From assembly GCA_003249255.1 (NCBI GenBank), contig QKJP01000048.1, forward strand, positions 186,001 through 250,000: DNA of 64,000 nt, read 5' to 3'. Source of the DNA: Bacteroidales bacterium. Its GTDB lineage: Bacteria > Bacteroidota > Bacteroidia > Bacteroidales > Marinilabiliaceae. A program made the position numbers and the translations under genes. Each line of letters opens with the position of its first letter. Within the stretch, counting starts at the first letter, position 1. Under the pieces are notes generated by a model. That model was given only the letters and a program-made list of their open reading frames with translations. It did no database searches and was not told the origin of the DNA. Shown one piece after another: positions 61,201 to 64,000 of this stretch.

Positions 61201-63173
61201 TCAACCAAAATTTGATTGATCGGATCACCATAATCACGGTATAAATTATAAATAACTCCAGATTCACTACCACTGGTATGAAAAGTAACCGGAGCTGTAG
61301 GATCAGCACAAATAACCCCTGCAACATTAGAGACGATTAAATGATCGACGGGTTCCTGAGTCGCCGTAAATTCATTATCCATAGGAATATCTGTACATGT
61401 AGCAGTAGACGCAAAAACCTTATACCTACCTGCAGTTGTATAGGGTCCCCAATTCATAGGCGTTACTCCATCTCCAACTCGAACTGCACCCACATCTAAA
61501 TCATAAAGACCATCCAGGTCATTATCACGCATCAATTGATAACTAATGCCATTCTGAGGGTTATTTAAAGTTAAATTCACATTTCCGGTGGGCACACAAG
61601 CATTATTACCGTTGGTAGGCAATACTGCCGGTGAGGTGTACACCTGAAAATCTAAAAACTCAGCACCCGACCAAGTACAGGCACCTGCATCAGATACATC
61701 AGTTAAAGTAAATCGAGTATCTGCAGAGATATTATATAAACTTACCGTCCCTGGATTAGTTGATAATACCCTATTTACCGCAGGATTACCGGCATTATCA
61801 ATAAAGGTTAGCGTATAAGGAGCAGTACCTCCTGTAACAGTAACATTTACTTCGGGAGTGCCATTTAAACAAAATGGAACGGCATTATTAGCCTTTGTAA
61901 TACTGACCCCTGTTAATGTACCGATTACAATATTGACAGGAGGAGAAATACTTTTACATTCAGGGTTGGAAGTCTCTTTATAAACAACCACATATTCTCC
62001 AAAAGCATTATACCCTGCCAATGCATCGTCTGCAATTAATGCATAAGAGGAAAGATCACCCGCGACCATTACTCCATTATGATACCAGTCATAATCTAAA
62101 GGAGGTGTTGAAATTCCAACACCTAAAGAGGTTGTTAAGTTGTCGGCTAAGACCCCATTACAAATGCCATAAACACCCGGACCAGTCTCATTAATTGTGA
62201 CTTGAGGAAATTGTTGATCACTTACAATTACAGCAGCAGAATTAAAAGGACCACAAGCACCTGTATTCTCCTCAATAACTGCATAATAAGATCCATTTCC
62301 GGGAGGATCACTTAAGGTATAAGTATCATTATTAAAAGCCGAAACTTGTTCCACAGGACCGGAACCGTCATTGAAAAACCAACGGTAATTAAAATGAACC
62401 GGGTCGAAAGGAAAAACCTCCAAACTGTTAGTTCCATCAAAAATAGAAGGATCACAAGAGGAGCCACCGCCTTCTATACGTACAGAAACATTAGAAGCTT
62501 CAGAAAGACGAATCCGATTAGTAGTAATGTCTAAACAAGTCCCATCATCAACCAGTGCCTGAAACATATCTAAATCCTCAAAACCATAACTGTTTAGATT
62601 TATTTGATGAGGATTATCCGACACACCAAGATCCACCTCTGTAAATGAGCCATCATCTCTAAAGACTACGTAGTCAACACTGCTAATTGGACCTACCGGA
62701 TTGGTTGATATTGAAAACGTATATTTATTAGGAGAAGGTGCACAAAATACCACATCAGTGGCATTCCCATCTGCATTTAGTAAAGTCGCAACAGGAGCCA
62801 CATCTGTAGTCACCTCAACTGTAATATCATAGGTCTGACCTTCAGCATGATACCAAGTTAAATCATAAGTTGTACCGGGTATATTACTAAAACCACTAAT
62901 AATGGCGTATGGGTCATTTAAGTCTGAAAAAGTTAATCCGTCAGTTTTGGACCAATAGCCTTTTTGCAAATGACCAGGAGGAGCAGCATTAGCTCCCATG
63001 TATAAAACATCCATTAGTTTAGCCCCAATTCGCACAACACCATCTTGACACACTGGAACATTAATCTGCGAATAACTAATCTCTGGAGCCAACAACAACA
63101 TAAAAACCATCAAAGAAATAACTTTGAATATCGTTTTTAGATCTCTATATATCAATAAGTTAAAATAGCTCAT
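43281..63173 (-). CDS. giant T9SS type B cargo protein with SprB and 19 tandem repeats
   Basis: I start it at the ATG at 63173 (6630 residues, no frameshift), because an earlier in-frame start only adds 11 residues before the signal peptide (about 1-36, ending ISYSQ). Zones (approximate): 37-1624 Ig-like beta-sandwich units, one with the calcium-type DNDLDGLYDLD; 1625-4322 about 31 SprB-like repeats (C.G..DGSI..., GG..PY.Y.W, ...AGTY.V.V.D); 4323-4773 five Ig-like units (VCQG, ICQG, ICIGD starts); 4774-6364 nineteen copies of a roughly 84-residue module; 6365-6526 two PKD domains (WDFGDGETS and WAFGDGITS); 6527-6630 a gliding-motility-type sorting tail (FPDAFKPR, IFNRWGQLIFES, GWDGKYKG). It is predicted to be exported by Sec, then T9SS, and fixed on the cell surface, as SprB adhesins are. 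Function, whether adhesion, gliding or other, is not shown. Confidence 0.93.
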   Translation of the reverse strand: MSYFNLLIYRDLKTIFKVISLMVFMLLLAPEISYSQINVPVCQDGVVRIGAKLMDVLYMGANAAPPGHLQKGYWSKTDGLTFSDLNDPYAIISGFSNIPGTTYDLTWYHAEGQTYDITVEVTTDVAPVATLLNADGNATDVVFCAPSPNKYTFSISTNPVGPISSVDYVVFRDDGSFTEVDLGVSDNPHQINLNSYGFEDLDMFQALVDDGTCLDITTNRIRLSEASNVSVRIEGGGSSCDPSIFDGTNSLEVFPFDPVHFNYRWFFNDGSGPVEQVSAFNNDTYTLSDPPGNGSYYAVIEENTGACGPFNSAAVIVSDQQFPQVTINETGPGVYGICNGVLADNLTTSLGVGISTPPLDYDWYHNGVMVAGDLSSYALIADDALAGYNAFGEYVVVYKETSNPECKSISPPVNIVIGTLTGVSITKANNAVPFCLNGTPEVNVTVTGGTAPYTLTFIDNAGNPAVNRVLSTNPGTVSLYNISADTRFTLTDVSDAGACTWSGAEFLDFQVYTSPAVLPTNGNNACVPTGNVNLTLNNPQNGISYQLMRDNDLDGLYDLDVGAVRVGDGVTPMNWGPYTTAGRYKVFASTATCTDIPMDNEFTATQEPVDHLIVSNVAGVICADPTAPVTFHTSGSESGVIYNLYRDYGDPINQILVEARAGIPGNVDVSFTPQSAAGVYTVVATKGGLCPTVMTNSYTISPAPDVATIVLSATSVCENTATTFTLSNSQTGVTYTLYYNDGTGAVATGYTVAGFTGVSRNIVVNQMMTPGVYTVMASNGVCTAWLPGSITILASPTDIPFVTSGFVCNSGSVTLSAFGEPGVTYTLYESGVPVVAYLPVLGNGGNVIRFNGLPPGNYSVNANNGTCSTFLTDVVQVEQNPAAQVVTVPDDNYCANEPAVSIQLASSQAGINYELYNVGTASVVDDITGTGAGLTFTGVVAGTYQVLASNNSCSVVIASNLLITQHPVPTPNANIPAEFCSDQGVQTLYGSPSVVAGSSTGQYTVIGGAGFDPGAVADPNAGSLTFNPANSAFETTFSIRYRYTDGNGCIVEDIGTTIVHDLAGGAISISSAVPAKPCQDDNTDYVLQGLRNLAAVAGTFSSTSSGLKNIDPVAGTAKFNPFEAGNGVHTVNFDYVDAGNNCTGNATIVFTIGTPLSLPGFGTRYCSSDKNTYSLDGDPNGGIFKVFDPTNTIIASGIADGTSWLNPSTLFETYGSGTYNVEYTYDDGSCVNILTTAFELIESLDPSFNIDIAGGEPLAYCKNDAIVTLTPANALPGTATAFFSGNGVSGNSFDPSAANLLPGLNTVTYTVTNRGYCASDSSKDVSITALPVIWIDNLLSDYCDNEGAVSISANNTGVANAVYTLTSTKNAIGTSPLTIGVVPGTAKFDPSMVGDGGYTVTYTFDNSANTGCISTYTQDVKVHQTKGVGIEGLNADLKYCEDASDVALSGSFDATGIFTGEGFFTGDGVTDVNLTDGVATFSPSATTIGNHILNYTYKELLTPPTTTLAALTCTTTASQTVEIKASPTVYNLVSNPAHGHYCPGSNVVIGLDDTQAGGNYDYYLIFNGDIANPVEVITGNGSAMNFAPVTAVGNYSIQAINRSTGCSIMMNGNSNVIMNDIVLTPSSKDAKCNGGKGEVSITATGGTAPYIFSWATITAPGVEIANTYKDSLFSDNYQVTVTDFYGCSITSGTITIGEPANALIVSDALIVNNNCPVLVGDTPEGSATISISGGTPFVDLVTYPTGYDIKWESTGNSGLTEIELSGGTHKVTVTDNSGCAVKHVVTIGLDANLNVSLSSKVHNICNGGGEGEIIVSGGGGSGDYQFRISSDGGTTWSTWIDDVAGSYTFTNLTAGNYDIEVVDEKATNDRCTASLATVTINEPAALTLSEVAASHVDETCIGLNDGQLEVVASGGIAGNYEYSIDGGGTWVASPLFTGLSDGSYSIWVRDLDNVLCVYQGMPLVEIAEPDALSLSLLVKSNVTCNNSQDGSVSLLASGNRINYDYSINGGTTWQSSNTFTIPAAGTYNFSVRDRDIPTCTAIDILTNVKISEPLGFVGKTTESNVDVLCNGGSTGSIVLGTAYSDNSTGSFDYSIDGQVTWQSSPITNLSAGTYLIDVKDNSNGCIETDQIAGGVVISEPALPLAIGVETISNISCHGLGDGSIDLTGNVTGGTGANVYTWFKDNLAPTPDVVIHVGDENPTNLLAGNYYLKVRDANLCTVTSPVYTISEPSPWGVTFNSSDVTSNGNNDGFINVTNPPTGQNAPYTISWADGPTTWSRNNLVAGDYVFTITDANACTYVETVTITEPDLLAFSLTPNDATCYGKSDGDIQVEISSGNPDFKISLTGEDYLKNSVSLPVVSQTTTTYTFSNLVSGTYSVTIEDGAGAKKTHTTDVNHLAKLSVSEVSSSSATCFGYADGTLDVEVLGRAINNNLSTINWTRTNPAGWSLTGAVNDGTDRTVQNALTSGDYSVIVEDEYGCVATSLSVTISAPAEISASETITHVSVNGGNDGRIFVDNILSDVGITSIEWNKKVGLLYNSTGVTGADNNNITAGTYQYIVTNASGCTYTSPDIIVTEPGALVVAVTDTDIKCYGSSNGEINVQISSGTAPYTVKLNGTPNDGSPFSEQTSNLTNKTFGKLKPGNYTVDVTDNAGVPFNQANVIISENPATILNETVTDISCKYARDGNIQMLLSGLTNGSESWHIIDPNGATVYNGVLAGNANQVAAIAGDYFVTVTNQDGCLLTETYSVTEPTPWNIIYSKVDVTPTFANNGSVTISTLSGNQSPYSINWSDGLGTDNTIRTNLAAGNYWFTITDNSAACDTTISFVINEPTALTVDPVVVTNALCYSDSNGSIQVNITGGNESYLVSVTGIDYDGIAVNPTDQIITNNTGSALFNGLKAGKYIVNVLDNVGNKFTDNVIVQQPVKVSLERVPATSSDISCFGAADGSISITLNGRLPVASDNITWLGDLGTFVSGSLVDPAFNTLSVVKEETYNVSVTDAVGCTYSGVYTVNEPEEIIVTEVAHVNILCNGNSNGQLAVDVSGREPGHIFAFDWEVWNSGTNAFEDYTLTDNNTASISGLAPGTYRVRVTSSDANSCEVLSENMLITEPLALNLSLSVTDINTCSIDNSGSIFVDVEGGTSPYVLTVDGVNYSAGDGPFNVTSLLQGAHSILVSDNNGCPVSETRTIIAPDAVVVNNLVSNISCDDGASDGSISFDIRGGVITGGNQSYEITVASSAYNEVLNYSVAAGNTQTVTIKNGTGLSAGTYRVRIEDANAASSVSCPAEQLTVTLETISISGTLTSDVCETTNNHIGAIQNIAVSGTSGVVNYSWNDIVGNVVPPLDRQGLSKGTYTLNVEDVTRGCSVSKTFNIGSALSLSIDGNSVGMSCSGVDDGKILNVGVNGSVNYNYAWLGGVVYNPSDPLQDVSGLDFGTYTLNIQDKDNGCTVSRSWDIKEPSPISYNLNYSIVDCDPYERNISMTNLDGGAGNYLFSWRGPGNSFASTENLNGLSAGGDYTVTVTDANACSVEQTISIPREVTISNTVTQPLCTGGLGAITNFVITGGSGDFSYEWRKNGALFETGVDLALIDIIDLEPGVYDLLLTDNVESDGALCTYQETITIAPISSVIQVGGTVDDPICHTSHGLGGGNISLNILGGVAPYSYSWTTINGSGLVTTDKNQSDLTSGNYTVVVKDTNGCKSAPTLFTVTEPDPIQFFTNVVDTQCDGTAGAIQVIPNGGSGTYGYIWRTDDGSGISNYSQQNQSGLSGGTYSVEVYDADPLVNKTACSIEKSVILTKALSITSSVTNQSCSGNANGAIDIVVDGGIAPYTFDWTKDDASGFTSISQNLTGLTAGDFLLTITDSNPSGACTSPQFRISVGVDVDIETVSNTTAVSCFGGNDGSITLVDVKGGIDNNYTYSWSGPGTNLVTTQRNQTGLSAGTYEVTIANGGCSTVETFDVIQPGGALSLTLSGALTHVKCKGEATGSVAIQTATGGTAPYSYIWSGGANMTQDALSQSNLYAGAYTVRAKDDKGCESSPINFAINEPAEALSVILESVSHVTVANGNDGSIDITISGGTGSRSINWTGADGAGNIDMTAFNNISDPSGLIDGTYAVAIIDDNNCSVSLPAIVVNEPGQPLSMVVTEIGSGPCAGSNNGEIRVTGQGGISPYDIEIYNASNGLIASATDVDALTQSSLNPGVYRVELTDANNVTVSNTDVRISEPSALTLTASVTQNVNCYKESTGQIDYSVSGGSPDGGNYQIIVTGPNGYRRQFTNNSNSLTSLAAGEYSILVIDDFAGDGKYILSENCTASSTLTITQPEALVTVSNDLTVCAGLSANLLLSVNNYPVSVANPLEITLSDGTVATLTSVNDNVTVSPLLTTIYTIKSVTDGAACTKGIGAGKASVTVNELPTGFISLLGEDEICIGDQTELNIYFEGTGPWSVQYTDGVDVTEVNNVTTRNYSFNVSPLNTTTYELVSVSDANCTGTVLGQEVITVHPAPSVTMTVDPGLATICRGNNSELIFTVGDNTKNYDITFTEGGITRVVKASPTQFVGNEFKLSISPLNTTTYTLISVKDEKGCRVNTAPNTVIITVNPLPDAAGVVSGDVFVCQGTTKTYIVEPIAHADSYNWTVPVTVGNILSSNANSVTVRFLNNFANGTISVKGVNPCGVGQEAFIGITANPLPDAPKQPSGPTNICQGESGLVYSIDPVANAQSYVWSIPTGLEFVGGVTNGNVIELRVSSGYNTVSGNITVEAVNNCGSGIKSVPLPIQVSPNPVANAGFDLLGVCSTTIPSLSANNPISGSGLWTVEKGTGKVTEVSNPNSEVTNISRGENIFRWTVKNASGCVSYDEVSYVNDQLSVSTSASVGVSCDGSVNVFGTLPQDADGGIFSVTTGSGIVNMDPLYNNFANITELAPGVNTIEWIVTKNACESKASVDVLNNKPTTAEIFDVSGNPLSELSLPCQDTQTNLKASIPVVAEGETGTWSLLSGMANISDLNSPNITLNNIAQGETELSYTIWRGTCPNVASVLIKNNALSVNAGKDRTVCEQKIELSGTPLPDGVNGQWQIGSANFVSGYNATMSTTMVHELDRGANTMTWTLNKNGCLSSDDVVITSHAPTPAFITEGVAPICGGDVKLKGNTPAVGESGYWSLLEGAGSFVDMNHPQTVVRNLAQGINRYQWTILYQGCSTSAIQTITNNEVDVYAGRDTIICDASVVLRGSALPVGTTGEWLVLAGFGGGVLTNPNDSITTVGGLGYGYNGFVWSVTKGDCKSEDIVYVHNKSPYAIDGDGKPIAIDAGDDFGIEASPTTLNAAIVGVGIGRWSLVEGGANIIDAYSPNTQVTDMQVGPNRFRWTVIYDECIAYDEVIVNNGEITQANAGYDQTNLCINKTTMNANSSPVAVGSWSVISGTGVFTPDNSPHAVVTNIAPGENVYAWTLTYADNVTTTDEVRIINNSVSKAFAGIDREVCSDSYVLEAGTPEYGTSTWEIISGGGEFDNINLPGTTVRNLAKGENILSIKIEQGTCYTTDEVTIINNLPSTADAGLEEVSICKDSIELYPSTASFGVGEWIIVEGSAQGDDLINNWAKGLAPGPNVLEWRISSGGCVSSDKITIINNQPSPAFAGGDKEICESQVILSAGVVASDESGTWELVSGGGVIVDASLANSTVTGVSQGRNRFRWTVNKKGCTSSDEVEITNNFIQADAGLSQVLCSDKGVLNGNVAFPGTGSWSVSGGAGAAIFENNTSPYTTVSGLDQGDNILIWTIKNGICTSASQVVITNDSPSESRAGNNLALCDYNTTTLTANVPSVGVGSWSIVNGSASFSSTNPAITDPILDNNAIASNLTFGSNILRWTITKNNCSTFDDIEIKYNRIEAEAGPNQEVCSKDAILEANNPYPGVGTWTVVGNIGSSSQAEFEDRNNPTTTVTSIGQGQNTLRWTINYEGCITESNVVITNNLPDLPYAGNAQVLCTDETTLDATILESGMGVGTWQVLTGSGNVNDPMNPKSSLTGLSKGENVLRWLVQKGKCSLYDEVTITNDLPSVPYAGADETICENFVKLKATQSIHGQGSWSIVEGSGNFDSATNPLATVSNLAIGTNVLRWTLVQGQCALTDDITITNNKPAIPNAGPDIQDCRVWAQLDANNPGIGGGQGRWNLISGQGDFDSESNAKTIIRNLGFGENILQWTISKEDCFLSDRVTITMQLPDSAQAGVDRQICEDYIVLNANDPVDGIGQWTVISGTGMFENSGSYNSRVTNVGYGENKYKWTISYGSCTTNDEVIVTSNKAKPYAGEDEVTYESFFDLQGSNPGKLVGEWSVVAGTGTFDDKNFFNATVSGMSGGMNTYRWTIETDGCIAFDDVTIEYKVVPQGEFIVSEDNGCFPLRVKFTNYSVGGEEFHWDFGDGETSTARNTNHTYTVPGEYLAKLTVTGPDGEDGVFSKTIVVHDHPKAEFLFAPKVVYVPGEEVRFQDLSSKDVVSWVWAFGDGITSSQRSPVYEYSDPGVYNVSLLVTNMHGCENEVEVLNAIEARPAGYVVFPDAFKPRPEASDIGGGLDEREEAYFKPKYKDVEEYNLQIFNRWGQLIFESDDVNEGWDGKYKGTLAPQAVYVWKVTGKFISGREFREAGSVLLVR
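44082..48854 (-). repeat. 19 tandem copies of a ~84-residue Cys-paired module (coding)
   Basis: Each unit reads roughly AG.D...C....L.A..P..G.G.W.V..G.G.......P...V..L..G.N...WTI..G.C...D.V.I.NN. I count 19 units in 1591 residues, about 251 bp each. Copies differ widely in sequence, which points to old duplication. Two Cys per unit are conserved except in unit 7 (first missing), unit 8 (second missing) and unit 19 (first missing). Units 3 and 7 carry a short insertion before the first Cys position. Confidence 0.85.
50208..58302 (-). repeat. about 31 SprB-like repeats (coding)
   Basis: Units of about 87 residues follow the SprB pattern: a Cys near the start (as in SSKDAKCNGGKGEVSITA), a GG..PY.Y.W core, then AGTYTV.VTD and a Cys (NGC), ending with a short EP or AP linker. 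I count 31 by the start motif; a few are poorly preserved (for example the VTSNGNNDGFINV and VTPTFANNGSV units lack the first Cys). The family name is from known SprB; exact borders are approximate. Confidence 0.85.
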
Positions 63174-63219
63174 ATTCCTATAAAATATGTTAATATCCAC
63201 ATACAATAACTTGTGTACG

Positions 63220-63227
63220 CAAACTTA
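63220..63227 (-). promoter_or_regulatory. possible -7 element for the giant gene
   Basis: The minus strand reads TAAGTTTG, 46 nt before the chosen ATG. No good -33 TTG lies about 20 nt upstream. The start ATG itself has no Shine-Dalgarno site, as is usual here. Confidence 0.3.
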
Positions 63228-63344
63228 TTAAAATTGTTTGCTTTATATAAGATTAAAGGTATTGTTTCATCAGCTAATACAAGCCATTCATCAATAAACC
63301 AAACCCATCCAATTCTTCAAGCCGTTATGCATTTTTAACATTTC

Positions 63345-64000
63345 TCAAACAAAACGAAAGGCATTGCCCGGCAAACTCTTCACAACACCTTCAAACTCTA
63401 AGCTTAATAAAGACGCACTTACTTTACTAACAGGCAATTCACTCATCAAACTCAACTCATTTGCTGTTAATTCTTTATTATCCTTTAAAAGATTATACAA
63501 TTGCTCTTCTTCGGTGGTTTTAAAATCAATAAAAAGCTTTTTTTGTATTTGGTTGGACTTCATTTCACGCTCCCACCCTAAAGCTTCCTGGAGGTCTTCA
63601 ACATTTTCAATGAGTGCTGCATAATTCTTCTTAATTAAATAATTACAACCACCAGCCACTTCATCCTGTACTTGCCCTGGAAAAGCCAAAACATCCCTGT
63701 TGTAAGAATGAGCAATGCGAGCGGTAATTACTGCTCCTCCTTTTAGGCTTGACTCCACCACCACCAAAGCATCACACAACCCAGCTACAATGCGATTTCT
63801 TCGAACAAAATTGGGGCGATCAGGATTTGTCTGACTCAAAAATTCGGTCACCAATCCTCCATTTTGGACCATTTGAGCTGCAATGTTGCGATGAACGCTA
63901 GGATAAATGCGATCGAGACCATGTGCCAAAACACCGTAATTGGTTAAACCATGCGATATAGAAGACCGGTGTGAACAAACATCTATACCATAAGCTAAAC
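63345..64000 (-). CDS. dprA: DNA-processing protein DprA, 5' end outside window
   Basis: The frame runs to the right edge without a start, so only the last 217 or so residues are present. They show the Rossmann-like core of DprA: GIDVCSHRSSI, GVLAHGLDRIYPSVHR, GLVTEFL, NFVRRNRIVAGLCDALVVVE, KGGAVITARIA, and VLAFPGQVQDEVAGGCNYLI, then a C-terminal winged-helix-like region (LTANELSLMSELPVSKVSAS). DprA loads RecA onto incoming single-stranded DNA in natural transformation and is kept in nearly all Bacteroidota. Two hundred bases separate it from the giant gene, both on the minus strand. Confidence 0.92.
   Translation of the reverse strand, partial: LAYGIDVCSHRSSISHGLTNYGVLAHGLDRIYPSVHRNIAAQMVQNGGLVTEFLSQTNPDRPNFVRRNRIVAGLCDALVVVESSLKGGAVITARIAHSYNRDVLAFPGQVQDEVAGGCNYLIKKNYAALIENVEDLQEALGWEREMKSNQIQKKLFIDFKTTEEEQLYNLLKDNKELTANELSLMSELPVSKVSASLLSLEFEGVVKSLPGNAFRFV

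Noticed and set aside
43281-63173. Possible frameshift or gene fusion inside the giant gene
   Set aside because: The frame is open throughout, the repeat pattern keeps phase, and both ends (signal peptide, sorting tail) are intact.
1-64000. tRNA, rRNA, riboswitch or intact insertion sequence
   Set aside because: None of the intergenic stretches shows a cloverleaf, rRNA-like block, known riboswitch core or transposase frame by eye; a covariance-model search was not possible here.

Overview
The window looks like chromosomal DNA of a marine-type member of the Bacteroidota, probably near the Marinilabiliales/Marinifilaceae; this placement is inference. The reasons are: type IX secretion (T9SS) cargo and partners (a type A sorting tail, a type B sorting tail, a PorP/SprF protein, a T9SS plug-domain protein), promoters of the Bacteroidota form (TTG, about 19-23 nt, TAnnTTTG), few Shine-Dalgarno sites, A+T-rich DNA, Na+-coupled energetics (Na+-NQR, a sodium:solute symporter) and a core gene order I recall from other Bacteroidota. 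I see no rRNA, tRNA, CRISPR array or intact transposon.

Layout. 0-9 kb: the tail of a HAD phosphatase, a CapA-like phosphoesterase between degenerate repeats, alaS, a divergent M23 peptidase, then three minus-strand genes (outer-membrane-type protein, Crp-like regulator, second CapA-like protein). 9-16 kb: MerR regulator, Nif3-like protein, zinc-ribbon coiled-coil protein, a TPR protein, a T9SS type A cargo protein and a convergent sodium symporter. 15.4-18.2 kb: a tight recR operon ending in a glycosyltransferase. 18.2-22.5 kb: two paralogous TPR/PD40-propeller exported proteins and an overlapping GNAT gene. 22.5-27.5 kb: HsdR_N-like protein, AMP nucleosidase, holA, rhomboid protease, gmhB-type phosphatase, class IV aminotransferase, YqgE. 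27.9-37.9 kb: a fused 2-oxoacid dehydrogenase E1, a small membrane protein that may be a divergent NqrM, apbE and nqrABCDEF. 38-42 kb: T9SS plug protein, DivIC-like protein, a small membrane protein, a second glycosyltransferase and an OmpH/Skp-like chaperone. 42-63.2 kb: PorP/SprF and one 6630-residue surface protein that fills almost a third of the window. The end holds a dprA fragment.

How the genes fit together. Two themes stand out. The first is Na+ energetics: NqrA-F pumps Na+ during NADH oxidation, ApbE attaches FMN to NqrB and NqrC, the small protein at 30.5 kb may help assembly, and the symporter can spend the gradient. The second is the cell envelope and T9SS: the giant protein has a signal peptide, Ig-like domains, about 31 SprB-like repeats, 19 copies of a separate roughly 84-residue module with a conserved Cys pair, two PKD domains and a type B sorting tail. 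It is followed by its likely partner SprF and by a periplasmic chaperone. Most of the rest is housekeeping.

The least explained items are the 19-copy repeat array, the NqrM-like small protein, the paired TPR/PD40 proteins and the repeat-flanked CapA-like genes. Domain calls rest on reading motifs by eye; no database search was run.
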